Source of the DNA: Coffea arabica
Lineage: Eukaryota; Streptophyta; Magnoliopsida; Gentianales; Rubiaceae
Reading direction: 5' to 3'
Assembly: GCF_036785885.1 (NCBI RefSeq)
Contig: NC_092312.1
Location: 38,171,239-38,235,238, forward strand
DNA: 64,000 nt
Of this stretch, positions 46,741-59,856 are shown in pieces (within the stretch, counting starts at the first letter, position 1; the number at the start of each line of letters is the position of its first letter). Position numbers and translations under genes: made by a program. The notes under the pieces are model-generated. The model had not been told where the DNA came from, searched no databases, and was given only the letters and a program-made list of their open reading frames with translations.

Positions 46741-48311
46741 TGTAACGTATTTCATTTAATAGTGCAATTGTAGAACTGGTCGTAACATCTAAGAAAAGGA
46801 TTTAGTCTTGGTTTCATTGTTAAAAACTCATAGAACAAATAACACGCCTAAAATTTCATGATTCTGAATAAGGGTGCTATATAAAAAAGTTTAGTCCATT
46901 TAAAAGAAATGGTTAAATTTTGTTCTTACAAACATTCAAATCTAACACCTTCAATCTTCTAGCTGAGTTGGCTGCACAAGTAGATGGTTAAATTAAGAGA
47001 CTAAATCATAATAACAAACTAATATGACAAAAGGTTGGTAGCTAGGGTCGTCCTTATTACAGTTTTCTGGAATTTGGATTGATTATTTTATACAAGTCAT
47101 TTGCGCATTGTTTTTGGCATTTTTACCGCTAAAAATGTTCTTATGGACATATCCAGTAGTTGGGAGTTGCTACTGGTCTTGATGAAACTGTCGAAATCTT
47201 TCAACATCCCATCTCCCTTAATTCAAAGCATGTCCCTTAATTGAAAGCACGTTTTTCATTCGTTTGTTATCAAAGCTCTACGCAAATAAAAATGCTCCAT
47301 GGATTAGGGTTGTTATACTTAATTCCATTATGGCGACAAAAAGTGGAAAATTAGTGGCCTAAAGAGTTACATCGAAAAACTGTTTTCATTCTGTAGACCA
47401 AAACTAAAACGAGTAGAAGCTAGTAATTTATAAGCGTACCGATATTGCAAGAGAAATGGAAGACTATCAAGCACAGATAGGCTGGACCAAGGTGTCTGTT
47501 ATATTATTATTACACATAATTTACTATCTAAATGCACGTATAACATATTAAGTTATTAACATTTGTTACCTTCTTGCTTTTGGACACAAATAAAACTTTT
47601 GAAAAATGTTAACAATTTACTGTTTCTTAACTAGTAACCATTATGCCCTGCGTAACTGTTCAAATAATAATAATAATAATAATTTAGAGTATGAGATTTT
47701 AAGGTGAAATTCTTGTAGTGACTTGCACTGTTACTACAATTACTAGTTATAGATGTATAATTAAGGCTACGGAGATCAACATTGGAATAGCGTTACAAGG
47801 TTTGATAACTCATTTAATAGGGATTCTTTAGAAACTACTCTTCAATACAAATTAGCAATAATAGCGCATTTGCTTAAAAAAAAAAAGAAAAAGAAAGCAA
47901 TACGCAATTTCATCTTTTGAAGATAAACTTCAATGGTCGAAGTTACGGTCTGCATTTGGTTAAAAACTTAGCAGAATTGAGTAGCTTAGCTTGAGGAAAG
48001 CCGCATAGAAAGAACGTACTCTTGGGTTTTCTTTAAAAAATACATTCGAAATAAAAAAGCCCTTTCCTTGATATATCTATTGGTTATGTTTGTTGGTTGA
48101 TTGTTTGACTTTTTTTTTTAATCAAATATGAACAATCTACACCTACACCTACTTCTAATCCTATATCATGCAAAACGGGATAGATCTAACTAGGTCAATA
48201 GGAGTCTGAGGGACTAAACTATTGTTGGATCAGACGGTGCCCTTTGGCTCCCGCTAGATTTAGAGAAATTACATGAATTGACAATTGATGGGAAACAAAA
48301 TTTGAAATTTT
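46741..48311. other. Non-coding spacer
   Basis: No gene is visible. It contains a short AAT microsatellite near 47666-47683. Confidence 0.4.
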
Positions 48312-48448
48312 GGATTGCATTTTCTTGAATTTTTTTGTAAAAAAATTACTGTAGTGATTTGATATATGTGAGGAAAAAAAATAATAGAAAAATGTGATCA
48401 TGAAAAATGATGCAATTTTTCGATAGAAAATGACCATCCAAACGGGCC
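48312..48448. mobile_element. MITE fragment, family shared with 49828-49954
   Basis: Shares the order GGATTGCATTTT, TAAAAAAATTACTGTA, ATTTGAT, AAAATGTGATC, ATACAATTTTT-type and GAAAATGAC-GTCCAAAC-type words with the segment at 49828-49954. AT-rich and non-coding. Confidence 0.55.
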
Positions 48449-48526
48449 CTTGATTTCCCACCTTACAAAGATCTTAAGTGCCTTTGTGGTGTCCAACAGA
48501 AAAGGGTCATTGGTTTAAAAAATAAA

Positions 48527-48971
48527 GGATAAAATACAAAAAAAAAAAAAAAAACCTCCTATGGTTAACTTAATATACAGAAAAACCTCCCATGATTTCA
48601 AAATATACAATATGACACCCTGTACTTTAAACTAAATTGTAAAGGTAACGAAATCCGTTAAACTTAACAGAAATGACTTATTAGAATCTAAAAAAAAAAA
48701 TTTATACCTAATTTTTAACAAATATACCTATTTATCCCTTAACCATCAATTCTCTCTATTTAGAGAATAAAATAAATGATTTTTTTAAACTGTCTTTTGC
48801 TTAATTATATACAGGCATTTTGGTCATTTCGTCTATTTTCATTAAATTTAACGGATTTTGTCATCTTTACAATTTAGTTTAAAGTACGGGGTGTCGTGTT
48901 GTATATTTTGAAACCACGAGAAGATTTTCTGTGTATTAAGTTTATTATAGGAGGCTTTTTGTTTTTTACCC
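48527..48971. mobile_element. Mutator-like foldback MITE
   Basis: The ends are GGATAAAATAC on the left and the inverted GGGTAAAAAAC on the right, with arms of about 130 bp (CTTTAAACTAAATTGTAAAG occurs in both orientations). A 9-bp direct repeat AAAAATAAA flanks it (48518-48526 and 48972-48980), the size expected for Mutator-like elements although low in complexity. It lies about 260 bp upstream of the annexin D4-like ATG, so it may affect that promoter. Confidence 0.78.
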
Positions 48972-49123
48972 AAAAATAAAACATAAAAAACCAGCTTTCC
49001 AATATACAATAAATTGTGACAAACATTTGCAAAATAAATACTTACTATTAGAATTCTCTGGGCTATGACTGTCTCCAATTAATCTATTTTGTACAAAAGG
49101 ACAGATTTGACATCTTACTTTTT

Positions 49124-49129
49124 TATAAA
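49124..49129 (+). promoter_or_regulatory. Probable TATA box of the annexin D4-like gene
   Basis: TATAAA occurs in CTTTTTTATAAAGG 107 bp upstream of the start codon. Transcription would begin near 49155-49160, giving an ~80-nt leader. Confidence 0.5.
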
Positions 49130-49235
49130 GGTAGTACACATAGGCCGCTAGGCCTTCACTCCCCCTGAATTCTTGCAACGGAAAGAACCAAACTCGTTGC
49201 CACAACTCTCTCAACAAAAACAAACTATCACTGAA

Positions 49236-52200
49236 ATGGCAGCGGCTGATGAATTTGGAGTTCTCACCAAAGCTTTCACAGGTTCTTTCCTTTCGCTACA
49301 CACACACATACACAACTCAAACTCACATATTTTATTACTTTACAATGCAAAACTTCATTTCTCCAACGAACTTGCGAACTTCTTTTTTCCTCTGGAGATT
49401 TTTCATCACCCCGCTTCGTCTTTCTTGAGTAGGAAACAGTTAAGATGCTACTCAATGAAGCTCTTGCTGTAATTGTAATTTTGGGTTTAATTTCTTTAAT
49501 TTCATTTTTCCATTATAAAAGCTTGTAGCTTGTCTGAGTCGTTTTACTAGATTAATGCACCTCTCTCGTTGTTGTCAGGCAAGTCAACCATGACTGTTGA
49601 AAATCCATTTTCACGCGCTCTCTCTTTTTCTCAATTATACACTCAAATGTATGATTTTAATTGCCAACCGCCATCTGATTGAAACAAACTTTTTTTTTTC
49701 AAATTTTGTAAAGCACTCAATGTTGAATCTTGTACTTGATCTAAGTGATCTGTCATCTTTCTTCTCTTTCTAGTGTCAATTAAAGGTTATATTGTATTTT
49801 GTACGTAGAAGTTAATTATTTCGTACAGATTGTATTTTTTTAGATTTTTTAATAAAAAAATTACTGTAATAATTTGATCTAAACGAAAAAAAAGATAATA
49901 AAAAAATATGATCGCGATACAATTTTTTAACAGAAAATGACTGTCCAAACTGGCATAAAGTTTCAATCATCATATTTGCGGGTCAGAGATCAAAATAATT
50001 GTTTGTTGTTTTTAACTAGATGGAGTAAGAAGATGCAGTTTGATGTAATCACATGATTATTATATTTTTCCTGAATATTTTACTACGGATGTTTTCAGGA
50101 CTTGGTGTTGACGAAAAGTCATTGATCTCAATACTGGGCAAATGGCATCCAGAGCACAAACAATCTTTTAGGAAAACAACCCGTGACATCTTCATAGAGG
50201 ATGAACGTCAATTTGAGAGATGGGATGATCGACATGTCCAGAAACTTCAACAAGAGTTCTTACGTTTCAAGGTAGATATAGATTTTATATTGGACTTGTA
50301 GCAATCAGCTACTTTAATTTAAGTTCATATATAAATGGAAAAAAAATGAGTTATATAAGTTACTCCTATGTATTTGTGTACTTTTGCCCAAATATAAACG
50401 GACATACATATAATGACAAAACCGGAAAATGTATTTTGATACTGCAAACTTCATATATTTATAGCCTTTGAAGTCAAATGATAATTTGTAAATTTTTTTC
50501 AAGGGCAAGAAGTTAAATTTACAAATGTATATTTCAAATCTTTTAAGGGGCAAAAACATAAATTTTAAAGATTGGGGGGGCCTGGGCGGAGCGGTGGCCC
50601 TACCCAACCCCATTAGAACCATCCTTGTGTGCACATATATACTCATAGCTGGTGGATTAAATTTGACAATGTGTCCCTCTCAAAATTTCAAAAAAAAAAA
50701 AGATAAATTATTTTTTACCCCCCATGGTTTGGTGATTTACCACAGAATCCCCCTACCCTTTAAAAAGATAAATATAATTCTTTTATAATTTGGATTAAAG
50801 TGTCGCTGCTAATATTTTATTAAAATTAACAATCAATAGTAAAAAGTTAAAATCAAACTAATAAATTAACAAATTTATCCTTTCATTACCATTTTTCCTC
50901 CAAACATAAAAAAGAAGAAATTGAAATAAAAATTGATAAATAAGAACTAGAAAATACCATTGAAGATTTGGTTTAAACATTCATAATGATATTTTTAGTG
51001 AAAAAATATTTTGTATTTTTTGTTTCTTATTTATTTGTTTTATATATCCCTTCCATCTTTTTTTGTTTCTTTTTTTTTTATTTCCCTTCTATATCTTTTG
51101 TATTTGGAGAAAATTAAGATTTTGTATAGGTTTCAAAATCATCTCTTCTTTTCCCAAAAAAAAGACAAAAAGAAAAGGGAAAAAGAAAAACATGAAAAAA
51201 GTAGTAAAAGGGTGAATTTATCAATTTATTAGTTTGATTTTAATTTTTTACTATTGACTGTTAGTTTTAACGAAAAAAATTAATGGTGACACTTTAATCC
51301 CAACCATAAGGAAGTTGCATATACAATTTTAAACTATAGAGGAATTATGTGATAAAGCACTAAACTACAGAGCGTAAAAGATAATTTACCCAAAAAAATT
51401 GAGAGAAGTTTAGAGATGTTGATATCAAGTCACGGAGATAAGGACTGGAGGAGGGATGGGTTGGTGGTTCCACAGGAAAGAATATAAGTGAGTGGCTTGG
51501 AGTTTGAACCCTCCCAATTACAAGAGAGAACAAAAGAAGAAGAAGAAAAGAAGGACATAGATAAATGATAAATTAACTACATAAATAGACGTTTTATAAA
51601 CTTAATTTTTATCCTAATAATCAATGTTATAGCAGACATTTTTCACAAAGTTAAACACGATTAATAATATTTTTACACAACAGGAATTAATATAGTCTTT
51701 TACATTGCAATTTATTAAAATTCAAACTTTCAAAGGTTACTTAGAAAAAATGCTCATATCAAGATAGGACAATGTCAACGTTAAAAAAATATTCCATCTG
51801 AAAACAAGCAGTTAATTAGAATTCCATTATTAGACCACGTATCCGTACTTCATCTTACTTCATATTAACTGCACTTTTATATGCATATATGTAGTAATAA
51901 ACATTCTTTTCAATTTTAATTTGGAAAATCAATATAAAACCAGAAATATAACGATTAGAAAATTATTTAAATTCGTGTTTGGAATGAATGAAGAAAAAAA
52001 ATTACACAAAATGCCACACTAAATCGTGACATAATTGATTTGACAGGATGCTGTGGTGCTTTGGACAATGCATCCATGGGAAAGAGATGCTCGTCTGCTA
52101 TGGGAGGCGGTGTACAAGGGTCCAAAGTATGGCATTCTTGTAGAGATTGCGTGTACTAGATCATCGGAGGAACTATTAGGAGCAAGAAGAGCTTACCATT

Positions 52201-53980
52201 CCCTCTTTGAGCACTCAATTGAGGAAGACATAGCTTTCCATATCCACAGCTTTGAGAAAAAGGTGAACCAAAAAACCCTAATTTTATGTTCTTTTCAATG
52301 GTTTATGAGTCACCAATGTGTAACGCCTAAGTTACACACCCTCGCATATTGGCAACGTGTTACAAGGCTTTGGTCCCATGCTTTTGAATTTTTTATTACA
52401 TCTAACTATAGTTGATGTAGAAACAAATATGGAACCCACCTAATACACTAATATCCATCAACCACCTAGTCAACCTCAAAAATTTTCCGTGGAACCCTAT
52501 CGAAGTCTTAATTAAGATTACCTAACAGAAGAAGTTTTGGGTTGAACTTTATTTCTTAGCCTTATTGGATAAGATAAACCAAGCCATCCATCCTGCATTG
52601 TCAGTGCAAGAATGGCCCTGAATGCGACAACAAGTGTCTGACATGCGCATTACTAGATAGATTAAAACATTACCCTACAAAAAATGGTAGACTAGTTCTT
52701 CCGTTTCCACTTTTCATTTTTTCGAGTTACAAATTTCAATTGCTGATCCAAGAATGTTTTCAACCCGTATGTATTATCTCTAGTATGAGTAATTCTAAAC
52801 CTTTTTTTTTTTACAGGAATCACATTTTTTACAGTGCATCTATAGGTTAGATGAACAAATTAATTGACTAGGATATAAATTCTTGACTGGCACCATTGAT
52901 CAGATGTGGAAATTCATCTATGTGAGATAGCATGTGTTGAAACAAATTGGTGAACTATGTGAGCAGGAGGATTGGCAATCAAACTCCATTTTTAAACATT
53001 AAACAATGTCTTTGACCATAGCGCTACATTCGGTTCTAACCCTGGCAATTCTTGTTCAAGGCCTAATCTTGTGATTGAATTCTTTACGATTTTTATGCGA
53101 TGAACAGCTTCTAGTTGGATTAGTAAGTGCGTACCGTTATGAAGGTCCAAAATACGGTGAAGAAGTAGCAAAATCTGAAGCGAAAATACTCAAAAATGTC
53201 ATAAAAGATGGTGCTAAGAAGCTCCACGAGGAAGAAGAGATTGTCAGGATTCTAACTACAAGAAGCAAGCTTCATCTAAAGGCTGTATTTAAGCATTATA
53301 AGGAAACTAGTGGCAATTATTTGGACGAGGTAAGAAATTTATTAGTATAGTATATTTCTGCTTAATACTTTAAATATGTAATTCCCATCGCTTTTTTATT
53401 TCACATACACATTGTTCTAGAATGGTGCTAAAATAATGTTTTCCTAAAAGCTCCTAGAAATAATCATGCAAACGAGCATAACTGCATTAAAGATCTTAAG
53501 AACGAAAAAATGGCTATCCTCACTTCCTTCGTCCATTACCAGTTTTGGTTGGTTCATGCTAATGTTGCTTTCCCCTCTTTTAATTTTCAGGATCTTGGTG
53601 ATCACTTAATTCTAAAACAAACAGTTCAATGCCTTTGCAAGCCAGAGACATACTTTACCGAGGTGAGATTAATTAATTAACTGATCATCATTTCATTTTT
53701 CAAGAAATGATAATCTCCAAGACCTTAATTAATTACTCAAAGGTATTACATGTTTCTTCAGGTTTTGGATGTTTCCCTTAAAGGCATTGGGCATGATTTT
53801 GCAAAAGAAGCCTTGACCAGAGTTATTGTTACCCGAGCAGATGTAGATTTGAAGCTCATCAAAGAAGAATATCATCACCTTTCTGGGTTTACTCTATCAC
53901 ATAAGATTGAAGAAATAGCCAATGGGAACTTCAAAGATTTTTTGCTTACTTTGATTGCTAGAGGAGATCAAGAAAATTAA
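49236..53980 (+). CDS. ANN4: Annexin D4-like gene (six exons, 315 aa)
   Basis: Exons are 49236-49281, 50099-50271, 52047-52262, 53108-53329, 53591-53662 and 53762-53980. All introns are GT...AG and the exons sum to 948 nt. The protein starts MAAADEFGVLTKAFTG and ends LLTLIARGDQEN. The four annexin repeats include AVVLWTMHPWERDARLL, VEIACTRSSEELLGARRAYH, LLVGLVSAYRYEG, VRILTTRSKLHL and LTRVIVTRADVDLKLIKEEY. The N-terminus is about 10 residues shorter than in the D3-like proteins. The calcium loops are weaker: repeat 1 is GLGVDE instead of GxGTDE, and repeat 4 reads KGIGHDFAKEALTR with Asn where the acidic ligand belongs. The features fit Arabidopsis annexin D4, which is also divergent in repeat 4. 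It is divergently oriented to D3-like copy 1. Introns 1 and 2 carry MITEs and a SINE. Confidence 0.92.
49828..49954. mobile_element. MITE fragment in annexin D4-like intron 1
   Basis: Corresponds to 48312-48448 by shared TAAAAAAATTACTGTA, TTTGAT, ATATGATC and CAGAAAATGACTGTCCAAAC words. Non-coding. Confidence 0.55.
50701..51392. mobile_element. Foldback MITE in annexin D4-like intron 2
   Basis: The left arm (GATAAATTATTTTTTACC, TGGTTTGGTGATTTACCACA) pairs with the inverted right arm (GGGTAAATTATCTTTTACG and on). Inner stretches such as AATCAAACTAATAAATT also recur inverted. The arms exceed 150 bp. The flanks are A-runs, so a target duplication cannot be trusted. Its ends resemble those of the element at 48527. 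Confidence 0.72.
51443..51545 (+). mobile_element. Probable SINE in annexin D4-like intron 2
   Basis: An A-box-like TGGGTTGGTGGTTCC and a B-box-like GAGTTTGAACCCT are followed by an A-rich tail with AAGAAGAAG. A 6-bp AAGGAC at both sides is a possible, weak target duplication. Confidence 0.55.
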
Positions 53981-54119
53981 CCCAACTTCGTGCTCGTGCA
54001 TTGCTGTATCCGTTCTATCTTTTTTATCCCCGTCTGGGGTTGACTTGGCCTGAATTTGCACGTTTACATGTATCATGTATGATTTCTATTGTTACCATCA
54101 AATGGATTTTTGTTTTTCA

Positions 54120-54259
54120 TAGTCACTGAGTAGGTCAAAAGAGGACTCTGAGAATATTTCTCACTATGACATCCAGAGTTCGAATCGTATGCCTAATACT
54201 TGAAAGCGAAAAAGCTGCGGATAGGGGTGGGAAGGTTAAAAAATAAAAATTTTAAAAAA
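54120..54259 (+). mobile_element. SINE downstream of the annexin D4-like gene
   Basis: Flanked by the 9-bp repeat TGTTTTTCA (54111-54119 and 54260-54268). It has a B-box-like GAGTTCGAATC near 54177 and an A/T-rich tail. Its position is just past the annexin 3' UTR. Confidence 0.72.
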
Positions 54260-54268
54260 TGTTTTTCA

Positions 54269-57142
54269 CATACAAATTGTTGTTTTGTATTCACATACAA
54301 AATAGCTTTTCTTTTCTTTTCTTTTTTGGCTAAAAACATCACATGCGAACAATTTCTTTTTAAGAAAAAAGTCAAAAAATGGAAAAGGCAGAGCGTTTAT
54401 AGCAATAAAACAAAGATAAGAAAAATATACAATGATAATATTACCTTTCATAACGTTTCAAAATGACTTGATATTTAAATTCTAAGATCATTCATACTTA
54501 GTTAAAAAGTGACTGAAAGTCCAGATTGTTAAACATTTCTTAGACTTTCCAGAGGGGCAAATTCAAATACACAACTAGAAAAAAATATTTTATAAAGAAA
54601 CATAGAAATTTATTGAAATTACTCGCATAAAATTGGTCAGTTAATATATTCAAAAGTACATGTACTTTTACCATTATATTTCGAAATTTATAGTCTTAGG
54701 TTATTTTGTTCTTTTAAGCATTCATGGCATCTAATAAGTGGTTGAAAAGTCTAAACTTTGGGTTTTTACATCATCGTGCAAAGGGGAAATGAGAAAGAGA
54801 AGTGCCTAATTATCTAATCGTAGTGTGCCAAATCATTGATTTGCAAAGGATTTTGGCCAATCTCTTTGTTAACCTAATAATTAAAAAAAAAAAAGAATCT
54901 ACAACTTAAGTGGGTGCATTTATGTTTCTTGTCTGTCCTTCCAAATCTATCATTTTCTAGTGAACCAATGCTTGATCACTAACTTGAAAACCAAATAATC
55001 AAGTGCATGAAATGATACCAGGTGTTTTTTTACTTTTTATTTATTTTTTTTGTCCGAGAGATGCCAAGTAATGGGAAGGTAGATTTAATTGCAAGTAGGG
55101 TAAGAACGGTCATTCTAGCAGTTAACAACCAAGGTTGGCTAAAAAAAATGTAAGGCCTGAATCACTGTGTGTACATGATCTTTAATCCCGCGTGGAATCC
55201 ATAAAAGTTTGCTTTATAGTTACTTTCTATTGAAAAGAGTTACATCTTGTAGTGTTGGATAAAAATCAGCACAACCATTTATGCTCCAAATCCGATAAAA
55301 TTTAACAGCTGTTGAAATTACTTTGTTAACCAACTTTTGTGAGCAATCTTTTGAAAACACGTGACAACATCACAAGCATCAATCCCAGGACAGCCTTTTT
55401 GGCACACCAGCATGGTAAATACACGTGTAGGAAGGCAATGGATGATCTAGTATTATTGTTGCATTACTAGGGAGGGAAAACCGTGTGACGCGCAGGAATT
55501 TGATGCTTGTGATTTAAGATAATTAATAATTATTATTTAATATTTCGTAGTATAAGAACTGAAGTATGATAATTTTATCATGTAATTTTAATAGAAAAAT
55601 TATAAGTTACATAGTGAGTCAATAAAAATAATGTGCAATAAGACATCCTTATCGTTATATTATATAAGAATCCGTTGTGATCAAAAGTTATGTTTGAATT
55701 TCAACTACAAAGATAAGAGTAGTTTGAAAATGTAAGAATGTTTGAAGTGCAATTGAAAAATATTCAAAGGTCTCTTCTAAAACTTATCCAAGATGATAAA
55801 ACATTTTAAAGTATCAATTGGACCCTTCATTTCTCGAATCTATATATATTCGTGAAAGATCCCTCAAGCAATGCTTCTGATTTCTCTCTCGACTTAAGCT
55901 CAACCTGAATTATCAAGTCAAGTTTATCCATCAATCACTTTGCATCCAATCTAATCTAAAATAATTTTATTTTTTACTAACTATTTATATAATTTGGTGG
56001 GTATAATACGACTTAATCACATGTTTCTTACAGAGATAATAATGCCCAAAAATGATAGATAGATAAGAAACTTAAGTGGTCTTTTTCAAAGTTTTGTAGA
56101 AACTATTCAGATTTGGTGTTTTTTGCTAGGGGCATTTGTTTATAATCTCATAAATAAGTTCAAATCTGCATAATTATTAAAGATCTAAATTAAAACTATC
56201 TTGATTATAAAAAATTGGTGCAAATAATATTTTCTAAATTTGAAATTGTAGAAAATGGTAAGTAAAATCAGAAGAAATTTCTCATATGAATTCGAATTGC
56301 AAACTATAGGCAGAAATTGCTTTATGATATTTTCCAATGTTTACTTATATAAATATCCAATATAACATCTCTACTTAATTGACTCGTTTGAACTATAGAT
56401 AATAGTTACTTCAATCAAATCAAGAAACATTATTTATCATTGTACAACATACAATTATGAGTAAATGAATTAATACAATGCAATCAAAATGGTGTTGTAG
56501 CTAAAGCATTTAAACTCATCAAGTTCCACTGCAAATTTTTTTACATAGCATAAAAAAATAAATTTTTTGTATTTGAAACTATATAAACAGTATAATACAA
56601 AAACGAGATCATAACATGGAAAGCAAATAGAGTGCAAATGACATCTTAGTACTATGCAGCATGATTAATTTTCTTTTTTAGTTTCAATGAAATACAAAAT
56701 TCTAAATTAATAAGTTTTACAATCATAAAATTCCCAATTAAAATAAACACAAGTTGAAATCCAAATCATATTACATGAAAAAATAACTACTTGAACCATA
56801 ACTGTTGGAATGTAGTCAATAAATCCCTGGAGTCAAGAATAATAGGAGAAAGTTCATGAGAAATAAGGTTATTTGACTTAAATAAAGAGATAATACCTTG
56901 GCTGAGAAGGAGAAGATGATAAAATTGCTTTTCTGATTATTTTAGAAAGTGACAACATTATCTCAAATTGTACTTTGACCAGAGACAGAATCTCTGAAAT
57001 TTACTAAGAAAAACAATACAATTAGTCAGTTTTTGGAATTAGAAGTATCAAAAGGCAAACTATATGGAATTCTTGAATAAACCAATCATCAAAAAAAAAA
57101 AAATTACAATCGAAGAAGGCAAACCCAAAGAACTCACCTCAA
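54269..57142. other. AT-rich spacer between annexin genes
   Basis: No coding sequence or RNA gene is visible. The few short reading frames have no family features. Confidence 0.4.
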
Positions 57143-58162
57143 TTTAAAGGAAAAACTATGTATTCCACCAAATATTTAATAGGCATAATAAAATCAAAGA
57201 GGTGAAACCGAAAAAGAAAAAAGGGTATTGGCTAAACATGGGGACATAAATATGATAATGATTGTTCAAATAATAATTAAATTAATTAATTCTAATTAAA
57301 ATCCAATTATGTAAACATCCTATTAATTCCTTAACGGATGAGAAAGGTTTCAGGAAATTGGAAGGCTTGGATGTTAGTATAATAAATGATTAAAAGGACT
57401 TTTATGTAATTTTATCAAAATACAATACAAGCTTTATTTAGTTGTACTTGATACTCAACTTGATACCAAACATTGTAACATACCAAACCTGCCCCTAACC
57501 TTAAATGTCTGAAAGGTTATATAAGTAATTATAGTGAAATTAAAGCTATAATGACTTGTACTCAATGTTCCAATTACTCTTCAAACACTCTCACATTCCC
57601 AAAATAGCCTCACCCCTACGGTTGAAATTTAGTCCTAAACTCGTTCTTATATTTAAAGGAAAAGTTATACATTCCACCAAATATTTAATAGCCATAATAA
57701 AATCAAAGAGGTGAAACCGAAAAAGAAGAAAGGGTATCGGCTAAACATAGGGACATAAATATGATAATGATTGTTCAGATAATAATTAAGTTAATTAATT
57801 GTAATTAAAATCCAATTATGTAAACATTCAATTAATTCCTTAATGGATGAGAAAGGTTTCAGGAAATTGGAAGGCTTGGATGTTAGTATAATAAATGATT
57901 AAAAGGACTTTTATGTAATTCTATCAAAATACAAGCTTTATTCAGTTATACTTGATACTCAACATGGCACCAAACATTGTAACATACCAAACCAAACCTG
58001 CCCCTAACCTTAAATGTCTAAAAGGTTATATAAGTAATTATAGTGAAATTAAAGTTATAATGACTTGTACTCAATGTTTCAATTACTCTTCAAACACTCT
58101 CATATTCCCAAAATAGTCTTACCCCTACGATTGAAATCTAGTTCTAAACTCGTTCTTATATA
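57143..58162. repeat. 509-bp tandem duplication, two copies
   Basis: Copy 1 (57143-57651) and copy 2 (57652-58162) both run from TTTAAAGGAAAA through GAGGTGAAACCGAAAAAGAA and TTTCAGGAAATTGGAAGGC to CTAAACTCGTTCTTATAT. They differ by scattered substitutions and small indels only. Non-coding; its origin is unknown. Confidence 0.9.
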
Positions 58163-59363
58163 GTATAAGGATATTGTTTTCATATCATGCTGTAAACCTC
58201 AATACTAAAACTAATTTATTGGATTTCCCTTATGTTATGACCTGCGTATTAATAGGTTGATCCAATTCGATTCACTTACCATATTAAACATTTTACACAA
58301 TTATAATCATTGTAGCGTGGATCATGTTTCACAAGATTAACCTGTTAACCAAAAATGCACTGGAAAAATTCGTAACCCATTAATCACATATTTCAGCCCA
58401 TTCAATCATGTAACCTATTCACTCTTACTGTTGGAGAGTTTTTTGACTCATTTAATGATGAAAACCATTCAATTTGAAAGAGTTTTCGTAGATAATATAC
58501 ATAATAAAGTTCTCATCGTTGAAGAATATTCAAAGATAACATACACAGTAAAGTTTACAAAGCAAAAAACGAATTCTAAAGTTTCAAATTTTAGAGTTTT
58601 CGGCAAAAGCAAGTCCAGTACTATAATATATAACAAAAAAAAACAGCATTAGATTATTCAAAATTTTCAAAAACAATACAAAATAAGATCTTTAGAGCAT
58701 AAAACAAGTTAAAATTTTGAAGTACTTAACCAAAACAAAATCTAATTAGCCGCCATACATGATAAAACATAAAACTTGTAAGGTTCCAAAACTTGCAATT
58801 GAAACCTTCAAGTGACATATGAGGGGTGTTAGTTTTTGTGAATTACAGATTACGGCCTCTATAATGTTTGAGTATTACAAGATAACCATTTCACGGGATT
58901 AGAGCGTCAATTCACGGGTTGACCCAACCTATCATTTTTTCTTTTTTTTGGGTTCAGGTATGACCCAACAATGATCTAATTGAATGCAGGACATGTTGAT
59001 GCCTATTAATTTCCATTCATGTCATTATATAGTTGTTGCAATCCCTATACACAATAATAGAACCAAAACAAGATTTAGAGACTTCCAAGACTCATTCTTC
59101 AATCTTCATGCAAATATATCAACTGCTATACAAATATTAATTTCCATAATCTAACTTCAACTATTTCAGCAACAATATTTATTCTGTATTACTTGGAAAC
59201 AGGTAGCAAAAGTGAAAATGCATACAATACCAGTGGTTCTTCAACTAGTAAATGCTAAAAGCATCCCAAGCAAAGCAGCATTTCTTACGCTTTAATACCA
59301 AATCCATGTACCAGAGCTAATTAATTACAAGAAAACATGAAGACTATGGTGAGACAAATTGAA
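58163..59363. other. Non-coding spacer downstream of annexin copy 2
   Basis: No gene is visible. A CGGGTTGACCCAACC inverted-repeat word near 58916 suggests an old MITE, but no ends were found. The right end holds the 3' UTR of the annexin ending at 59364. Confidence 0.35.
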
Positions 59364-59825
59364 TCAAATCTTTCCACCCAGCAACGTCATTAAGAAGTTC
59401 TTGTAGTGCCCTGATGTGTCACCAATGACTGCATTATCAAGACTGCTTTTGTGCATGTTGAAATATTCTCCTCTAACTTTCATCATATCAATCTCTGCTC
59501 GAGTTACAATAGCTCTGGTCAGAGAATCCTCATCGGTCCCGAGCCCAATGATCGAAGCTCTAATCACCTGATGTGTTTTAATCAACGGAAATTGCAAGTT
59601 AAATATGATCTACAAGAAGAATATTCGATCAAGCTTTGTACTTTATGGATGAGAAATTTTCACAATAGAACCGTGAGCCAAAGTTCACAACTTTCTGTAT
59701 CCTACAAGAGTTAAGTCTCCATTTCAATAAAAACGAATGGAAACTGAAGATCAATTATTCAGAATGAAGCCTATACTTCCAGAGTGGTGTAACAGATTTT
59801 CCCCAGACCTGCTCCAAACATGCGT

Positions 59826-59856
<31 letters not shown>

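Noticed and set aside
42340..49235. Shared bidirectional promoter between the divergent D3-like and D4-like annexins
   Set aside because: The start codons are about 6.9 kb apart, with several transposons between them.
50560..50620. GC-rich stretch with a G-run as a gene exon
   Set aside because: It lies in intron 2 of the D4-like annexin, has no splice support, and looks like repeat-derived sequence.
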